Source of the DNA: Prevotellaceae bacterium MN60
Lineage (GTDB): Bacteria; Bacteroidota; Bacteroidia; Bacteroidales; Bacteroidaceae
Assembly: GCA_900199555.1 (NCBI GenBank)
Contig: FZQZ01000001.1
Location: 1-64,000 of the forward strand
Direction: 5' to 3'
Length of the DNA: 64,000 nucleotides
Shown here: piece after piece, positions 18,726 to 29,229 of the stretch
Layout: every line of letters begins with the position of its first letter
Position numbering within the stretch: position 1 is the first letter of the stretch
Made by a program: the position numbers and the translations under genes
Notes under the pieces: model-generated
Seen by the model: only the letters and a program-made list of their open reading frames with translations
What the model was told of the DNA's origin: nothing
Databases searched by the model: none

Positions 18726-20246
18726 TTACCACTTCACTTTCTTCTTGACGATATCACTCTCGTTCTGCATGCGGTCGAGGGCGGTAACGACATAGACAGA
18801 TGAGGTCTTATGAGGTGCTTCGGGCAACTCGAAATGCGTATCGCTGGTGATGGCAAGAATCTTGGCCGGATTGTTCAGATTCAGCTTCTCACCCTTGTCA
18901 AAGCGATATACTACATATTTCACAGCCACATCGTGCCACTCTTTACCCTTAGGAGCAGTCCAGAAGAGTACCTTCTTATCACCGAAGTCAACCACCTTCA
19001 CCTTACGAGGCTTACGTGGTGCTTTGTCGTCAATCCAAGGTGTAGTGGGCTGCAAGGCAGGATAACGCCAATAGTTGTTACGCAATGAGGTACCATAGTT
19101 TCCGATATTATCTACAGCAGCCTTCGCATACCATAGTACAGTACCCTTCACATTGGGCAAATCATTATGCAAAGCCATCTTAGCTGCCAACTGGTGGCGC
19201 TTAGGATTACTAGCATCAGGATACTTCACGGTACGCTCCACATCTTCGCCGATATAAAGGTTTACCTTGCTGCAGTGATGATTCCACCAGTTGATAAGCT
19301 CATCATAGTCGGCAGCCTTGTTACCAATCTCCCAATATAGCTGAGGCACGCAATAGTCCATCCATCCCTTGTTTACCCACAGCAAGATGTCGGCATAGAG
19401 CTGGTCGTAGTTCTGCAAGCCATTGGTACGACTACCATTAGGATCACTCTTCTGGTTGCGATAGATGCCGAAAGGCGAGATGCCCAGCTTCACCCAAGGC
19501 TTGGTCTCATGTATCGTCTTAGCCAACTGTTCTACGAACATACTCACATTCTGTCGGCGCCAATCCTCACGAGTAAGAAATCCCTCACCATAGCGTTTGA
19601 AGTCGTTGGCATCGGGAATCTCTACACCTGCTACAGGATAAGGATAGAAGTAATCATCAATATGCAATCCGTCGACATCATAGCGTGTCAGGATATCTCT
19701 TACCACCTCGCAGATATAGTCACTATTCTCTCTCAATGCAGGATTCAGCAATGTCAGTCCATCATACTCGAAGCAGCGCTCAGGATAACGACTTACCACA
19801 TGATTAGCGGCATTAGTATGTGCCGTCTTGGTCTTGGCACGATAAGGGTTAATCCAAGCATGCAACTCCATTCCACGCTGATGACACTGCTCTATCATCC
19901 ACTGCAGAGGGTCCCAATAAGGCTGTGGTGCCTTACCCTGTTGACCAGTAAGATAATAGCTCCAAGGCTCTATCTGACTCTCGTAGAGTGCATCACACTC
20001 TGGGCGCACTTGGAAGATGATAGCATTACAACCATCCTTCTGCAACTCGTCGAGCTGATAAGTCAGCGTCTGCTGCATCTTCTGAGTAGGCATACCCTTA
20101 AACTGTCCGTTGACACACTGTATCCATGCACCACGAAATTCACGCTTCATCTGCGCCCCTACGGGGCTAGTGAAGAGTGAACAGTGAAGAGTGAATAATA
20201 GCATCAAAGTTGCCCATCGTCCCAATCGGTGTTTATCTTGTCCCAT
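18726..20246 (-). CDS. GHL10 (DUF187) glycoside-hydrolase-like secreted protein
   Basis: Secreted TIM-barrel protein of the GHL10/YngK type. The mature region starts near MKREFRGAWIQCVNGQFKG. Barrel motifs include QVRPECDALYESQIEPWS, GMELHAWINPYR, DGLHIDDYFYPYP and LGISPFGIYRN. A fibronectin-III-like C-terminal domain follows (about 400-505). Family members act on cell-wall glycans or peptidoglycan-like substrates, but the activity is not settled. The signal-peptide core (LFTLHCSLFTS) is encoded by a 7-nt repeat at 20169-20196. Confidence 0.88.
   Translation of the reverse strand: MGQDKHRLGRWATLMLLFTLHCSLFTSPVGAQMKREFRGAWIQCVNGQFKGMPTQKMQQTLTYQLDELQKDGCNAIIFQVRPECDALYESQIEPWSYYLTGQQGKAPQPYWDPLQWMIEQCHQRGMELHAWINPYRAKTKTAHTNAANHVVSRYPERCFEYDGLTLLNPALRENSDYICEVVRDILTRYDVDGLHIDDYFYPYPVAGVEIPDANDFKRYGEGFLTREDWRRQNVSMFVEQLAKTIHETKPWVKLGISPFGIYRNQKSDPNGSRTNGLQNYDQLYADILLWVNKGWMDYCVPQLYWEIGNKAADYDELINWWNHHCSKVNLYIGEDVERTVKYPDASNPKRHQLAAKMALHNDLPNVKGTVLWYAKAAVDNIGNYGTSLRNNYWRYPALQPTTPWIDDKAPRKPRKVKVVDFGDKKVLFWTAPKGKEWHDVAVKYVVYRFDKGEKLNLNNPAKILAITSDTHFELPEAPHKTSSVYVVTALDRMQNESDIVKKKVKW
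20169..20196. repeat. 7-nt tandem repeat inside a signal peptide
   Basis: AGTGAAG AGTGAAC AGTGAAG AGTGAAT on the plus strand: four units, read on the minus strand as part of the hydrophobic core of the GHL10 signal sequence. Confidence 0.8.
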
Positions 20247-20255
20247 ATTATTATA

Positions 20256-20885
20256 TCATTGTTTAATTAAATACTCATAGATTTTCTCCGTCCAGTCTTC
20301 TCCGTTCTCAGGACAGAAGGTATTGATACCCAACTGACTAGCCATAGCCACATTGCGAGGTCCATCATCCACGAAGAGTGTCTCACTGGGAAATATCTTT
20401 TCACTCATCAGCACCTTACGGAATATCTCTTCCGAGGGCTTCATCATCTTCATCTGATAGCTCAGGTAGCAAGCATCGAAATAATATGAGATGGGATGTC
20501 CCTGACCATCAAACTGCTCACTCTCTGCCCACTCCATCATATAAGGATTGGTGTTAGAAAGCAATACCACGCGATAGCCTTCACTGCGCAGACGCTTCAA
20601 GGCTTCTAGATTGCGCTGTGGCAACTCTTTGGCATATCCCTGCCAGGCATAGGCACACTCTTCATATGTTACCTCGTGGCCCACCAGTTTGCTGAACTCA
20701 CTACGAAATTCTTCTGCAGTAATCATTCCACCTTCTAAATCGCCAAAGATGCCACTCTGCTGATATGGGTCCAGACGCTCTTTTACGTCAGCACATCCCA
20801 ACGCCTCAAAGCGCTTGATGGCTTGCTTTTGTGACAACGTAAACACAACGCCACCCATGTCGAATATAATTGTTTTTATTTCCAT
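20256..20885 (-). CDS. HAD-like hydrolase (YihX-type phosphatase)
   Basis: Haloacid-dehalogenase fold of 209 residues. Nucleophile Asp9 in IIFDMGGVVF (the DxG variant seen in the YihX-like subgroup), motif II LLSNTN, motif III Lys in KMMKPSEEIF, motif IV FVDDGPRNV. A helical cap lies between residues 20 and 90. Probably a sugar-phosphate or small-molecule phosphatase. Its start overlaps the end of metH by 10 bases, so it is co-transcribed with that gene. Confidence 0.88.
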   Translation of the reverse strand: MEIKTIIFDMGGVVFTLSQKQAIKRFEALGCADVKERLDPYQQSGIFGDLEGGMITAEEFRSEFSKLVGHEVTYEECAYAWQGYAKELPQRNLEALKRLRSEGYRVVLLSNTNPYMMEWAESEQFDGQGHPISYYFDACYLSYQMKMMKPSEEIFRKVLMSEKIFPSETLFVDDGPRNVAMASQLGINTFCPENGEDWTEKIYEYLIKQ

Positions 20886-23584
20886 AAATTCGGTTTGTTC
20901 TTTCTTGCTTCTTCCAGCGATAGCAGTTCCTGTTGTTGTTGCTGATAGTCATCGCGCAACTGTTCATATTTTGCATCCAGTTCCTGCTCTATCTGCTTCT
21001 CCTGTTCGCTGTTCATCAGTCGAGCTGCCACGAGTGCATTCTGCGAAGCATCCTTCATCCACAACACTGGACCACCATATACGGGAGCAATCTTCAGTGC
21101 CACATGTAGCTCACTGGTTGTGGCACCACCTATCATAATAGGTATGTCGAGTCCTGCACGCTGCATCTCATGAGCCACGTTTACCATTTCTTCTAGGCTT
21201 GGCGTAATCAGTCCTGATAGACCAATCATATCCACCTTTTCCTCAATGGCTTTACGGACTATCTGTTCGGCAGGCACCATCACACCCATGTCAATCACCT
21301 CATAGTTATTGCACGTCATGATTACGCCCACAATATTCTTACCAATATCATGCACGTCGCCCTTCACAGTTGCCAACAGTATCTTGCCTGCCTTCTCCTC
21401 CTGTGCTTCGCCACGCTGCTGTTCGATATAGGGTTGCAGAATAGATACGGCTTGTTTCATAGTGCGTGCTGTCTTTACCACCTGAGGCAAGAACATCTTA
21501 CCAGCACCAAAAAGTTCGCCCACCTGATTCATACCGGCCATCAGCGGGCCTTCGATGATGCTGACGGCCTTCGGGTATTTTTGCAGCGCCTCCTCTAAAT
21601 CTTCTTTCAGATAGTCGCCAACACCCTTAATCAGTGCTTGTTGCAGACGTTCGTCCACGGTACCACTTCGAGAGGAGCTAGTAGAACTAGTTTGACTAGT
21701 ATCACTAGATTTACTAGTATTACTAGACTGGCTTGCTAATTCCGAAGCCAGAGCAATGAGTCGCTCGCTGGCATCCTTACGACGATAGAGAATGACATCC
21801 TCGATAATTTCCATTTGCGACGCAGGAATATCACTGTAAAGAACTTTAGTAGCCGGATTAACGATTCCAAAGTCCATACCTGCTTGAATGGCATGGTAGA
21901 GGAATACGGCATGCATCGCCTCACGAATATAGTTATTACCTCGGAACGAGAACGACAGGTTGCTGACACCTCCACTAACGTGAGCGCCAGGCAGATTCTT
22001 CCTAATCCATTCCGTAGCACGGATAAAGTCTGCTGCATAGGCATCGTGCTCTTCCATACCTGTGGCTACTGCTAGGATATTAGGGTCAAAGATAATATCT
22101 AGCGGATTCAAGCCAACCTGTTGGTTCAAAATACGATATGCACGTTCAGCTATTTCAATACGTCGTTCATAACTGGTAGCTTGTCCTTGCTCATCGAAGC
22201 ACATCACCACCACAGCAGCGCCATAGCGCTTGATGTCTTGAGCATGACGAATAAACACCTCTTCGCCTTCTTTCAGCGAGATACTATTGACGATACCTTT
22301 ACCCTGCAGACATTTCAAACCAGCCAGGATGACATCCCAGTCGGAAGAGTCAATCATCACAGGCACTGAAGCAATGTCGGGCTCTGCTGCGATAGTGTTA
22401 AGGAAATTCACCATTTCCGCTTTCGCATCCAGCAAGCCGTCATCCATATTCACATCAATCACCAGTGCTCCATCCGATACTTGTTTTCTGGCTATAGCGA
22501 TAGCCTCATCGTATTGTTTCTCCTGAATCAGTCGGAGGAATTTTCTCGAACCAGCCACATTACAGCGTTCTCCCACATTCACAAAGTGTACCTCGGGAGT
22601 CACATCGAGCAGTTCCAAGCCACTGAGCCACATTGTCTCGGGCTTACTAGCAGGTTGATGGGGAGTCTTACCCACCACCAGTGGCACATATTTAGCGATA
22701 AACTCATCGTCGGTACCACAACAGCCACCCACGATATTTACCAGCCCCTCGTCAATCATCTCACCTATCTGTGGTGCCATCGACTCTGCCGTCTCATCAT
22801 AGAGTCCCATGGCGTTGGGCAGACCAGCATTCGGATAGGCACTAATATAATAAGGAGCTCTGCGAGCCAATTGGCGTAAGAAGGGCAGCATCTGGCGTGC
22901 ACCAAACGAGCAGTTCAAGCCCACCGAGAAGATGGGATAACCACTAATGCTAGCCAAGAAGGCATCGAGCGTTTGTCCACTGAGCGTACGACCAGCCAAG
23001 TCGCTAACAGTAGCACTCAGCATGATGGGCACCTCGCGCCTACGCTGCTGCATAGCAGTGATAGAAGCATCAATAGCCACCTTTGCATTCAAACTATCAA
23101 AGATGGTCTCTATCAACAGCGCATCTACTCCACCCTCCAACAATCCGTCAACCTGTTCAAGATAAGCATCAAACAACTCATCGTAGGTTAACTCGCGCAA
23201 GGCGGGATTGCTGACATCAGGCGACATAGAGCAAGTCTTGTTGGTAGGACCGATAGAGCCTGCCACAAAGCGAGGTTTATCCGATGAAGAAAACTCGTCG
23301 GCACACTGACGAGCCAGACGGGCTCCCTGCAGGGCCATCTCGCGTGCTTTATCCTCCAGATGATAGTCGGCCTGAGAGATACGTTGCGAACTAAAAGTAT
23401 TGGTAGTGATGATATCCGCTCCCGCAATCAAGTATTTGCGGTGGATATCTGTGATAATATCAGGGCGCGACAGGTTCAACTCATCCGAGTTACCCGTCTT
23501 CCCCAACACCTTTCCTATCATGGTACCCATGGCACCATCCAGAATCAGTATGCGTTGTTTAGCTAAGTCGTTTAGTGTGTTCAT
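20876..23584 (-). CDS. metH: Cobalamin-dependent methionine synthase lacking the reactivation domain
   Basis: Transfers a methyl group from methyltetrahydrofolate to homocysteine through cobalamin. Domains in order: homocysteine-binding barrel (1 to about 320; zinc ligands in GLNCSFGA and GGCCGTDD), pterin-binding barrel (about 335-610; [21 protein letters not shown]), a Ser/Thr linker made by a 9-nt repeat (about 619-636), the four-helix cap (about 640-720) and the Rossmann B12 domain with the His-on motif DVHDIGKN. The protein stops at residue 902, in the linker where the S-adenosylmethionine-dependent reactivation domain would begin ([13 protein letters not shown]). Full-length MetH is about 1,200 residues. 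The end is clean and overlaps the next gene, so this looks like a genuine short form. Confidence 0.93.
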   Translation of the reverse strand: MNTLNDLAKQRILILDGAMGTMIGKVLGKTGNSDELNLSRPDIITDIHRKYLIAGADIITTNTFSSQRISQADYHLEDKAREMALQGARLARQCADEFSSSDKPRFVAGSIGPTNKTCSMSPDVSNPALRELTYDELFDAYLEQVDGLLEGGVDALLIETIFDSLNAKVAIDASITAMQQRRREVPIMLSATVSDLAGRTLSGQTLDAFLASISGYPIFSVGLNCSFGARQMLPFLRQLARRAPYYISAYPNAGLPNAMGLYDETAESMAPQIGEMIDEGLVNIVGGCCGTDDEFIAKYVPLVVGKTPHQPASKPETMWLSGLELLDVTPEVHFVNVGERCNVAGSRKFLRLIQEKQYDEAIAIARKQVSDGALVIDVNMDDGLLDAKAEMVNFLNTIAAEPDIASVPVMIDSSDWDVILAGLKCLQGKGIVNSISLKEGEEVFIRHAQDIKRYGAAVVVMCFDEQGQATSYERRIEIAERAYRILNQQVGLNPLDIIFDPNILAVATGMEEHDAYAADFIRATEWIRKNLPGAHVSGGVSNLSFSFRGNNYIREAMHAVFLYHAIQAGMDFGIVNPATKVLYSDIPASQMEIIEDVILYRRKDASERLIALASELASQSSNTSKSSDTSQTSSTSSSRSGTVDERLQQALIKGVGDYLKEDLEEALQKYPKAVSIIEGPLMAGMNQVGELFGAGKMFLPQVVKTARTMKQAVSILQPYIEQQRGEAQEEKAGKILLATVKGDVHDIGKNIVGVIMTCNNYEVIDMGVMVPAEQIVRKAIEEKVDMIGLSGLITPSLEEMVNVAHEMQRAGLDIPIMIGGATTSELHVALKIAPVYGGPVLWMKDASQNALVAARLMNSEQEKQIEQELDAKYEQLRDDYQQQQQELLSLEEARKNKPNLWK
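21677..21730. repeat. 9-nt tandem repeat (ACTAGTxxx) in the metH linker
   Basis: Six units of nine bases beginning GCTAGTAGA, ACTAGTTTG, ACTAGTATC, ACTAGATTT, ACTAGTATT and ACTAGACTG. Nine bases equal three codons, so the array encodes [18 protein letters not shown] in frame between the pterin and cobalamin modules. Confidence 0.88.
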
Positions 23585-24063
23585 TTATAAGCTTTCATGG
23601 CGCGATCCATCTCACGCTTATCCTCTTTCTCCTTCAGTGTCTGACGCTTGTCAAACTCCTTCTTACCCTTACAAAGTGCAATATCCATCTTGGCACGACC
23701 TTTCTCGTCGATAAATACCAGCAAGGGCACAATGGTGTAACCCGTCTGCTTGGTAGCCGATGCCAACTTCTGAATCTCGCGCTTGGTCAGCAGCAACTTG
23801 CGGTCGCGCTTCATCTCGTGGTTATTGTACGAGCCATAGAAATATGGTGAGACATTCATGCCCTTCACCCACAGTTCGCCATTGATAATGGTGCAATAAG
23901 TATCTACCAAGCTCGCCTTACCCAGTCGGATGCTTTTAATCTCCGTACCTGTAAGCACGATACCCGCAGTATATTCCTCGATAAAGAAATACTCAAACGA
24001 GGCCTTTCTGTTGCGTATATTAACAGGACTTTTCTTCCTGATCAGTTCTTCTTCTTTATTCAA
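23581..24063 (-). CDS. smpB: SsrA-binding protein
   Basis: Binds tmRNA and delivers it to stalled ribosomes. Motifs: [59 protein letters not shown], and a basic C-terminal tail ([22 protein letters not shown], read as two adjacent stretches) that enters the empty A-site path. 160 residues is normal. Overlaps the start of metH by 4 bases. Confidence 0.95.
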   Translation of the reverse strand: MNKEEELIRKKSPVNIRNRKASFEYFFIEEYTAGIVLTGTEIKSIRLGKASLVDTYCTIINGELWVKGMNVSPYFYGSYNNHEMKRDRKLLLTKREIQKLASATKQTGYTIVPLLVFIDEKGRAKMDIALCKGKKEFDKRQTLKEKEDKREMDRAMKAYK

Positions 24064-24075
24064 AATCTATCGTTT

Positions 24076-24579
24076 TTATTCAATTTTACCAAAGCGCTCA
24101 ATATGCTCGTCGATATATCGCGCAATTTCTGCTGTCCACGCCTCTTCTTCCTCAACGAATTCATCATCCAGGTCATCGAATTCCGGGTACTGTTCGAAGA
24201 GTGCCATAAACTCCTCGTCGGTGCAGTCTTTCTCTAGTGCCTCATGGTATTTAGCATAGAGTGTATGACCATTATACACCAGCTTTGAGAGGTCGCGCAT
24301 GCCCCACAGCTTCACAGCTTTCGCAAATGGATTCTTGAAGATAAAGGGGCCATAGCCATTATGGATAAGCTGGATGAATCCGCCATCCATCACCTCTTCG
24401 TGCAGCACATCCCACGCCAGCAGCGTTATCTGGTCGCTATTCAGTTCGCCCAGTGTTTCAGCTGTCAGTTGTCCACCTATCGCCTCTTTGATAGCATTCA
24501 CAAAAGCACCTACGAAGGCATCCATACCCTCGCCTGCAGCTTTGCGCAATACAGCATCACTAATTATCACTTCTTTCAT
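24076..24579 (-). CDS. DMP19 family protein (DUF4375)
   Basis: Acidic protein of 167 residues resembling the DNA-mimic DMP19/DUF4375 family: GGFIQLIHNGYGPFIF, FAKAVKLWGM, YHEALEKD, and the acidic FDDLDDEFVEEEEAW near the end. Start placed at 24579 (MKEVIISDAV), just downstream of a strong promoter; codons further upstream overlap that promoter. A DMP19 from Neisseria blocks a repressor by mimicking DNA; whether this one does so is unknown. Confidence 0.8.
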   Translation of the reverse strand: MKEVIISDAVLRKAAGEGMDAFVGAFVNAIKEAIGGQLTAETLGELNSDQITLLAWDVLHEEVMDGGFIQLIHNGYGPFIFKNPFAKAVKLWGMRDLSKLVYNGHTLYAKYHEALEKDCTDEEFMALFEQYPEFDDLDDEFVEEEEAWTAEIARYIDEHIERFGKIE

Positions 24580-24587
24580 ACTGACTG

Positions 24588-24619
24588 CAAAGATAGTACA
24601 AAACGAACGAAATACCAAA
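24588..24619 (-). promoter_or_regulatory. Promoter of the DMP19 gene
   Basis: On the minus strand, TTTG (24619-24616), 20 bases, TATCTTTG (24595-24588). Nine bases separate it from the ATG at 24579, implying a very short leader. It supports the chosen start. Confidence 0.75.
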
Positions 24620-24708
24620 TTTTGGAGCAGCAAATGCAGAGAAATGCTTGCATTACCTTTGCAGCAGCATTTGAGATTCAGCACTTCACATACGCAATGA
24701 AAACGCTC

Positions 24709-25905
24709 CTAATTTGCCTCCGGCGCTAGCTGGTACTTCTTTTTACGTTCACGCTTGGCTTTCTGAGGAATACCTGAGGGACCAGAGACCTGATGGGTGG
24801 TCTTGATACCACGATAACCATTCCAGCGCTCATGAATGCGACGCACATACTCTACAGTCTCAGAACCTCGCATATAACCATTGCGCACTACAGGGTCATT
24901 GTAGAATTCGGCTCGGGAGAGTCCTAAAACGAAAGGTTCGACATCACGCCACATCTGAGGATTACGACCATGCTTACGAGCCAAAGCCATCGCGTCGCGA
25001 ATATGATAGCCTCCACCATTATAAGCAGCCAAAACAAACTTGGTGCGCTCTGAAGGTACACGAACATCTGAGAAGGAACGTTCCAACTCGCCGATATACT
25101 TCACTGCAGCAGCTATGTTCTGTTCGGGATTAAAGATATTACTACGCGATAGACCGAGATGATCGGCAGTGCCAGGCATAATCTGCATCAGGCCACAAGC
25201 TCCTGCCCACGAACGAGCCTGAGGGTCGAAAGTGGACTCCTGATAACATTGGGCAGCAAGGAGGCGCCAGTCCCAACGAATCTGGGTAGCATAGCGCTGG
25301 AAATAGGCATCATAATGAGAGATAACACCTCCAGCACGGTTGAGCATAGGCGAGAATACGCGACGACGAACACTGCGTGACGATAGCAGATAGTCTTCCT
25401 GCTTCTTAACTTCAGCCAACATCGTGGGGCGATACCACTTCTTCAACTCTCGTAGCAAATCATCCTTATCATCACCGATAATCCAATTGGGGACTGGAGA
25501 GTGGTGAGTGGTGAGTGGTGAGTGGTGAGTAGAATCGCTTGGTGGGAAGATGATAAGGTCGGCTTCACCATCAACAAGGCGCTGACGCATCTCGGCAGTA
25601 TCGCGGCATACCTCCATACGCAGGCTGACACCGAGTTTATCGGCAAAGCGCTGAGCCAAGAGATATTGTGCTCCCAGATGGCGACCACGATAGTCGTAAT
25701 AGGTTTCAGGACCCGTAAGCGTAAGAGCTATCAACTCGCCATTGCGCTGGATATCTTCCAAGTCAAAGTCATCGTTGGTAGGGATGGTATCGGTTATCTC
25801 GCCCCAAGGAGTAACCACGGGTTCTTGTTTCTTCTGACCACAGCCTATCATCAGACAGAGCAGGAAAAAGCCTAAAAGATGTATATATATGCTATCTCTT
25901 CTCAA
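24709..25905 (-). CDS. MltF-like membrane-bound lytic transglycosylase lipoprotein
   Basis: Cleaves peptidoglycan glycan strands. Lipobox LMIGC after a hydrophobic stretch. An amino-acid-binding-protein-like domain follows (about 60-165), then an SLT/lysozyme-like domain with catalytic Glu in AAQCYQESTFDP, WAGACGLMQIMPGTADHLGL and AAYNGG. An ATG at 25947 is in frame, but a TACTTTTG promoter element lies at 25931-25924. I therefore prefer the TTG at 25905 (residues RRDSIYIHLLGFF follow), which gives a classical lipoprotein signal. A 7-nt repeat at 25496-25530 encodes THHSPLTTHHSP in the substrate-binding-like domain. Confidence 0.87.
   Translation of the reverse strand: MRRDSIYIHLLGFFLLCLMIGCGQKKQEPVVTPWGEITDTIPTNDDFDLEDIQRNGELIALTLTGPETYYDYRGRHLGAQYLLAQRFADKLGVSLRMEVCRDTAEMRQRLVDGEADLIIFPPSDSTHHSPLTTHHSPVPNWIIGDDKDDLLRELKKWYRPTMLAEVKKQEDYLLSSRSVRRRVFSPMLNRAGGVISHYDAYFQRYATQIRWDWRLLAAQCYQESTFDPQARSWAGACGLMQIMPGTADHLGLSRSNIFNPEQNIAAAVKYIGELERSFSDVRVPSERTKFVLAAYNGGGYHIRDAMALARKHGRNPQMWRDVEPFVLGLSRAEFYNDPVVRNGYMRGSETVEYVRRIHERWNGYRGIKTTHQVSGPSGIPQKAKRERKKKYQLAPEAN
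25496..25530. repeat. 7-nt tandem repeat (GGTGAGT) inside the MltF-like gene
   Basis: GGAGAGT followed by four exact GGTGAGT units. On the coding (minus) strand it reads ACTCACC and encodes HHSPLTTHHSP. Confidence 0.9.
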
Positions 25906-25941
25906 AATATACTGCTTTTGGATGCAAAAGTAATCATTTTC

Positions 25942-25972
25942 TTGCAAATATCACACCTTTTTCGTACCTTTG
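25942..25972 (+). promoter_or_regulatory. Promoter of the his genes
   Basis: TACCTTTG at 25965-25972 with a weak CTTG upstream at 25941-25944 (20-base spacing). The hisG ATG is at 26009. Confidence 0.6.
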
Positions 25973-26008
25973 TGCTCTATATTACTAAATTAGATAAAAA
26001 TAATAGGT

Positions 26009-26860
26009 ATGTTAAGAATAGCAGTACAATCAAAAGGTCGTCTATTTGACGATACGATGAACTTACTTGCAGAAGCCGACATTAAGATAAGTTCTGGACG
26101 ACGCACCCTACTCGTGCAGTCGGGCAATTTTCCCTTAGAAGTATTATATCTCCGCGATGACGATATCCCACAGTCTGTAGCATCAGGTGTAGCAGACATC
26201 GGCGTGGTGGGCGAGAACGAGTTTGTAGAACGCGGCGAGGATGCAGAGATTATTTCTCGTCTGGGATTCTCAAAGTGCCGCCTTTCGCTGGCCATTCCCA
26301 AGGACGTCAACTATCGTGGCGTAAACTGGTTTAATGGCAAGAAGATTGCCACCAGTTATCCCAACATCTTGAAGAAGTTCTTGGACGATAATCATATTGA
26401 GGCAGAAATCCACGTGATTACGGGTTCGGTAGAGATTAGTCCGGGTATCGGTCTGGCTGATGGTATCTTTGATATCGTATCTAGCGGTTCTACGCTGGTA
26501 AGCAACAATCTGCGCGAAGTGGAGGTAGTAATGCAGAGCGAGGCACTGCTGATAGGCAACAAGAACATGAGTGCCGAGAAGCGTGCCACACTCGACGAGA
26601 TGCTGTTCCGCTTCAAGGCAGTAAAGGATGCCGAGGACAAGAAGTATGTTCGTATGAATGCGCCCAAGGCTCATCTGCAGGAGATTATCAGTGTATTGCC
26701 AGGACTGAAGAGTCCTACCATCATTCCTCTGGCTGACGAGGACTGGTGCTCAGTACACACCGTACTCGACCAGAAGCGTTTCTGGGAGATTATCGGCAAA
26801 CTGAAAGAGATGGGTGCGCAGGGCATCTTGGTAACACCCATTGAGAAAATGATCATTTAA
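26009..26860 (+). CDS. hisG: ATP phosphoribosyltransferase, long form
   Basis: First step of histidine synthesis: joins ATP and PRPP. Starts MLRIAVQSKGRLFDD. Includes GVADIGVVGENEF, KIATSYPNILKKF, the PRPP-binding stretch LADGIFDIVSSGSTLVSNNL, and a C-terminal ACT-like regulatory domain (about 210-283; SPTIIPLADEDWCSVHTV). At 283 residues it is the self-sufficient HisG-L form, so no HisZ is needed and feedback by histidine is expected. Confidence 0.96.
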   Translation: MLRIAVQSKGRLFDDTMNLLAEADIKISSGRRTLLVQSGNFPLEVLYLRDDDIPQSVASGVADIGVVGENEFVERGEDAEIISRLGFSKCRLSLAIPKDVNYRGVNWFNGKKIATSYPNILKKFLDDNHIEAEIHVITGSVEISPGIGLADGIFDIVSSGSTLVSNNLREVEVVMQSEALLIGNKNMSAEKRATLDEMLFRFKAVKDAEDKKYVRMNAPKAHLQEIISVLPGLKSPTIIPLADEDWCSVHTVLDQKRFWEIIGKLKEMGAQGILVTPIEKMII

Positions 26861-26861
26861 G

Positions 26862-28157
26862 ATGAAAACATATAAATATCCCGAGAAGGAGCTGTGGGGC
26901 GAGATTATCTCTCGTCCTCGCCTCAACTTGCAACAGATGAACGAGACGGTGAGCACGGTATTGGCAGATGTCAAGAAGCGTGGCGATGAAGCCGTAAAGG
27001 AGTACGAGCTGAAGTTTGACAAGGCAGAACTGGCATCGCTAGCGGTGACAGAACAGGAGATGGATGAAGCTGAAAAGCTGGTGAGTAAGGAACTGTATGA
27101 CGCCATCGTACTGGCTCATGAGAACATCCATGCCTTTCATGTTGCGCAGCACTTCGAAGGAAAGAAGGTGGAGACGCGCAAGGGAGTAACCTGCTGGCAA
27201 AAGAGCGTAGCTATCGAGCGCGTAGGTCTCTACATTCCCGGAGGCACTGCCCCACTCTTTTCTACCGTATTGATGCTGGCTACTCCTGCCAAGATTGCTG
27301 GATGCAAAGAGATTGTACTCTGCACCCCTCCTAATCGTGAGGGCAAGGTGAATCCTGCTATCCTCGTGGCTGCACGCATCGCTGGGGTAAGCAAGATATT
27401 CAAGGCTGGCGGTGTACAGGCTATCGGTGCGATGGCATACGGCACAGAGAGCGTACCCAAGGTATATAAGATATTTGGTCCTGGCAACCAGTATGTGATG
27501 GCTGCCAAGCAACAGGTGAGCCTCGACGAGGTGGCTATCGACATGCCTGCCGGTCCATCAGAGGTTTGCGTATTGGCTGACGAGACGGCTAACGCTACTT
27601 TCGTAGCTGCCGACCTGCTATCACAAGCAGAGCACGGCATCGACTCACAGGTGCTCTTTATTACCACCTCAGAGGAGAAATTGCAGGAGGTGCAACAGGA
27701 AGTAGAGCATCAGTTGGCACAGCTGCCTCGTAAGGAGATTGCAGCCAAAGCGCTAGACAATAGTCGCTATGTACTCGTAGCTTCTGCCACTGAGATGATG
27801 GCACTCTCTAACGCTTACGCTCCTGAACACCTGATTATACAAACAGCCAACTACGAAGAGATGGCCGAACAGGTGGTGAATGCTGGTAGCGTATTTATGG
27901 GTGCATATGCCTGTGAGAGTGCTGGCGACTATGCCAGTGGCACTAACCACACGCTGCCTACACACGGATATGCTACAGCATATAATGGTGTAAATCTGGA
28001 TAGCTATTGCCGAAAGATTACCTTCCAACATCTCACGGAAGAAGGTGTACGCCAGATAGGTCATGCCGTAGAACTGATGGCAGAAGCAGAGCAGTTGGAT
28101 GCGCATAAAAATGCGATGACAGTACGACTGAAGACGTTGACAAATCACAATTCATAA
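26862..28157 (+). CDS. hisD: Histidinol dehydrogenase
   Basis: Oxidises L-histidinol to histidine in two NAD-dependent steps with a zinc ion. Motifs: [66 protein letters not shown] (zinc ligands), [10 protein letters not shown] and [13 protein letters not shown]. 431 residues is typical. Starts 1 base after hisG. Confidence 0.97.
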   Translation: MKTYKYPEKELWGEIISRPRLNLQQMNETVSTVLADVKKRGDEAVKEYELKFDKAELASLAVTEQEMDEAEKLVSKELYDAIVLAHENIHAFHVAQHFEGKKVETRKGVTCWQKSVAIERVGLYIPGGTAPLFSTVLMLATPAKIAGCKEIVLCTPPNREGKVNPAILVAARIAGVSKIFKAGGVQAIGAMAYGTESVPKVYKIFGPGNQYVMAAKQQVSLDEVAIDMPAGPSEVCVLADETANATFVAADLLSQAEHGIDSQVLFITTSEEKLQEVQQEVEHQLAQLPRKEIAAKALDNSRYVLVASATEMMALSNAYAPEHLIIQTANYEEMAEQVVNAGSVFMGAYACESAGDYASGTNHTLPTHGYATAYNGVNLDSYCRKITFQHLTEEGVRQIGHAVELMAEAEQLDAHKNAMTVRLKTLTNHNS

Positions 28158-28168
28158 TTGAAAAGAAG

Positions 28169-29203
28169 ATGAAGCCCTTAGAAGAATTGGTGAGAAAAAA
28201 TATATGGTCGTTGGCACCATACTCGTCTGCTCGTGATGAATATGCGGGCAAGGAAGCACACGTATTTCTCGATGCTAACGAGAATCCGTATAACGCTCCC
28301 TATAATCGCTATCCCGACCCACTACAGAAAGAGGTGAAGGCTATGCTGGAACGAGTAAAAGGAGTGCCTGCCGAGAATATCTTTCTTGGTAATGGTAGTG
28401 ACGAGGCTATCGACCTGCCCTATCGCATATTCTGCGAACCAGGACGCGATAATGTAGTGAGCATCGTTCCTACCTACGGTATGTATAAGGTGTGTGCCGA
28501 CATCAACGACGTGGAGTATCGCGAGGTACTGCTGGATGAGCAGTTCCAGTTCCATGCTGACGATGTGCTGAAGGCTTGCGACGCACATACCAAGATTATC
28601 TGGCTTTGTTCGCCCAACAACCCTACTGGCAACTCGCTCAACCGCGACGAGATGCTAAAGGTGATAGAGGGCTTCGAAGGCATCGTCATCGTAGACGAAG
28701 CATATATCGACTTTGCCAGACAGCAGTCAATGCGCCAGGAGTTGCCCGCACATTCTAACCTCATCATCCTGCAGACTATGTCTAAGGCTTGGGGCTCGGC
28801 AGCTATCCGTCTGGGTATGGCTTTTGCCTCCAAGGAGATTATCGCCATCTATAATAAGGTAAAATATCCCTATAATGTAAACCAGTTGACACAGCAGCAG
28901 GCAATGGCGATGCTGAAAGACCCCTTCGAGGTGGACAAGACAGTGAAGATACTGTTGCAGGAGCGTACCAGACTGATGCAGTCGTTTCTCGAACTGCCCA
29001 TCTGCGAAAAGATATATCCTACAGATGCCAACTTCTTCTTGGCACGCATGACGGATGCCACACGCATCTACGACTATCTGGTGGAACAAGGCATCATTGT
29101 GCGCAATCGTTCACGCATCCAACTGTGTGACAACTGCCTGCGCATCACTATCGGCACACGCACTGAGAACAACGAACTGCTGAGTGCTTTACGCCAATAT
29201 TAA
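28169..29203 (+). CDS. hisC: Histidinol-phosphate aminotransferase
   Basis: PLP-dependent fold-type I aminotransferase. [18 protein letters not shown] at the N-terminus, [36 protein letters not shown] Lys in [15 protein letters not shown], and NFFLARM near the end. 344 residues is normal. In many Bacteroidales hisB follows hisC; here a transporter-like gene follows instead, so the remaining his genes must lie elsewhere. Confidence 0.96.
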   Translation: MKPLEELVRKNIWSLAPYSSARDEYAGKEAHVFLDANENPYNAPYNRYPDPLQKEVKAMLERVKGVPAENIFLGNGSDEAIDLPYRIFCEPGRDNVVSIVPTYGMYKVCADINDVEYREVLLDEQFQFHADDVLKACDAHTKIIWLCSPNNPTGNSLNRDEMLKVIEGFEGIVIVDEAYIDFARQQSMRQELPAHSNLIILQTMSKAWGSAAIRLGMAFASKEIIAIYNKVKYPYNVNQLTQQQAMAMLKDPFEVDKTVKILLQERTRLMQSFLELPICEKIYPTDANFFLARMTDATRIYDYLVEQGIIVRNRSRIQLCDNCLRITIGTRTENNELLSALRQY

Positions 29204-29229
29204 GCCGTGTCTTTCGTCAATACGAAGCT

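Noticed and set aside
18670..18732. The extended N-terminus of the metallo-beta-lactamase protein as true coding sequence.
   Set aside because: It is repeat-derived, overlaps the end of the GHL10 gene and lies before the conserved fold; kept only as an alternative start.
22481..22879. Plus-strand open frame of 132 codons opposite metH.
   Set aside because: Lies wholly within the conserved methionine synthase frame and has no recognisable features.
25906..25947. ATG at 25947 as the start of the MltF-like lipoprotein.
   Set aside because: A TACTTTTG promoter element lies between it and the hydrophobic signal, and the first 14 codons do not fit a signal peptide. The TTG at 25905 is preferred, with moderate certainty.
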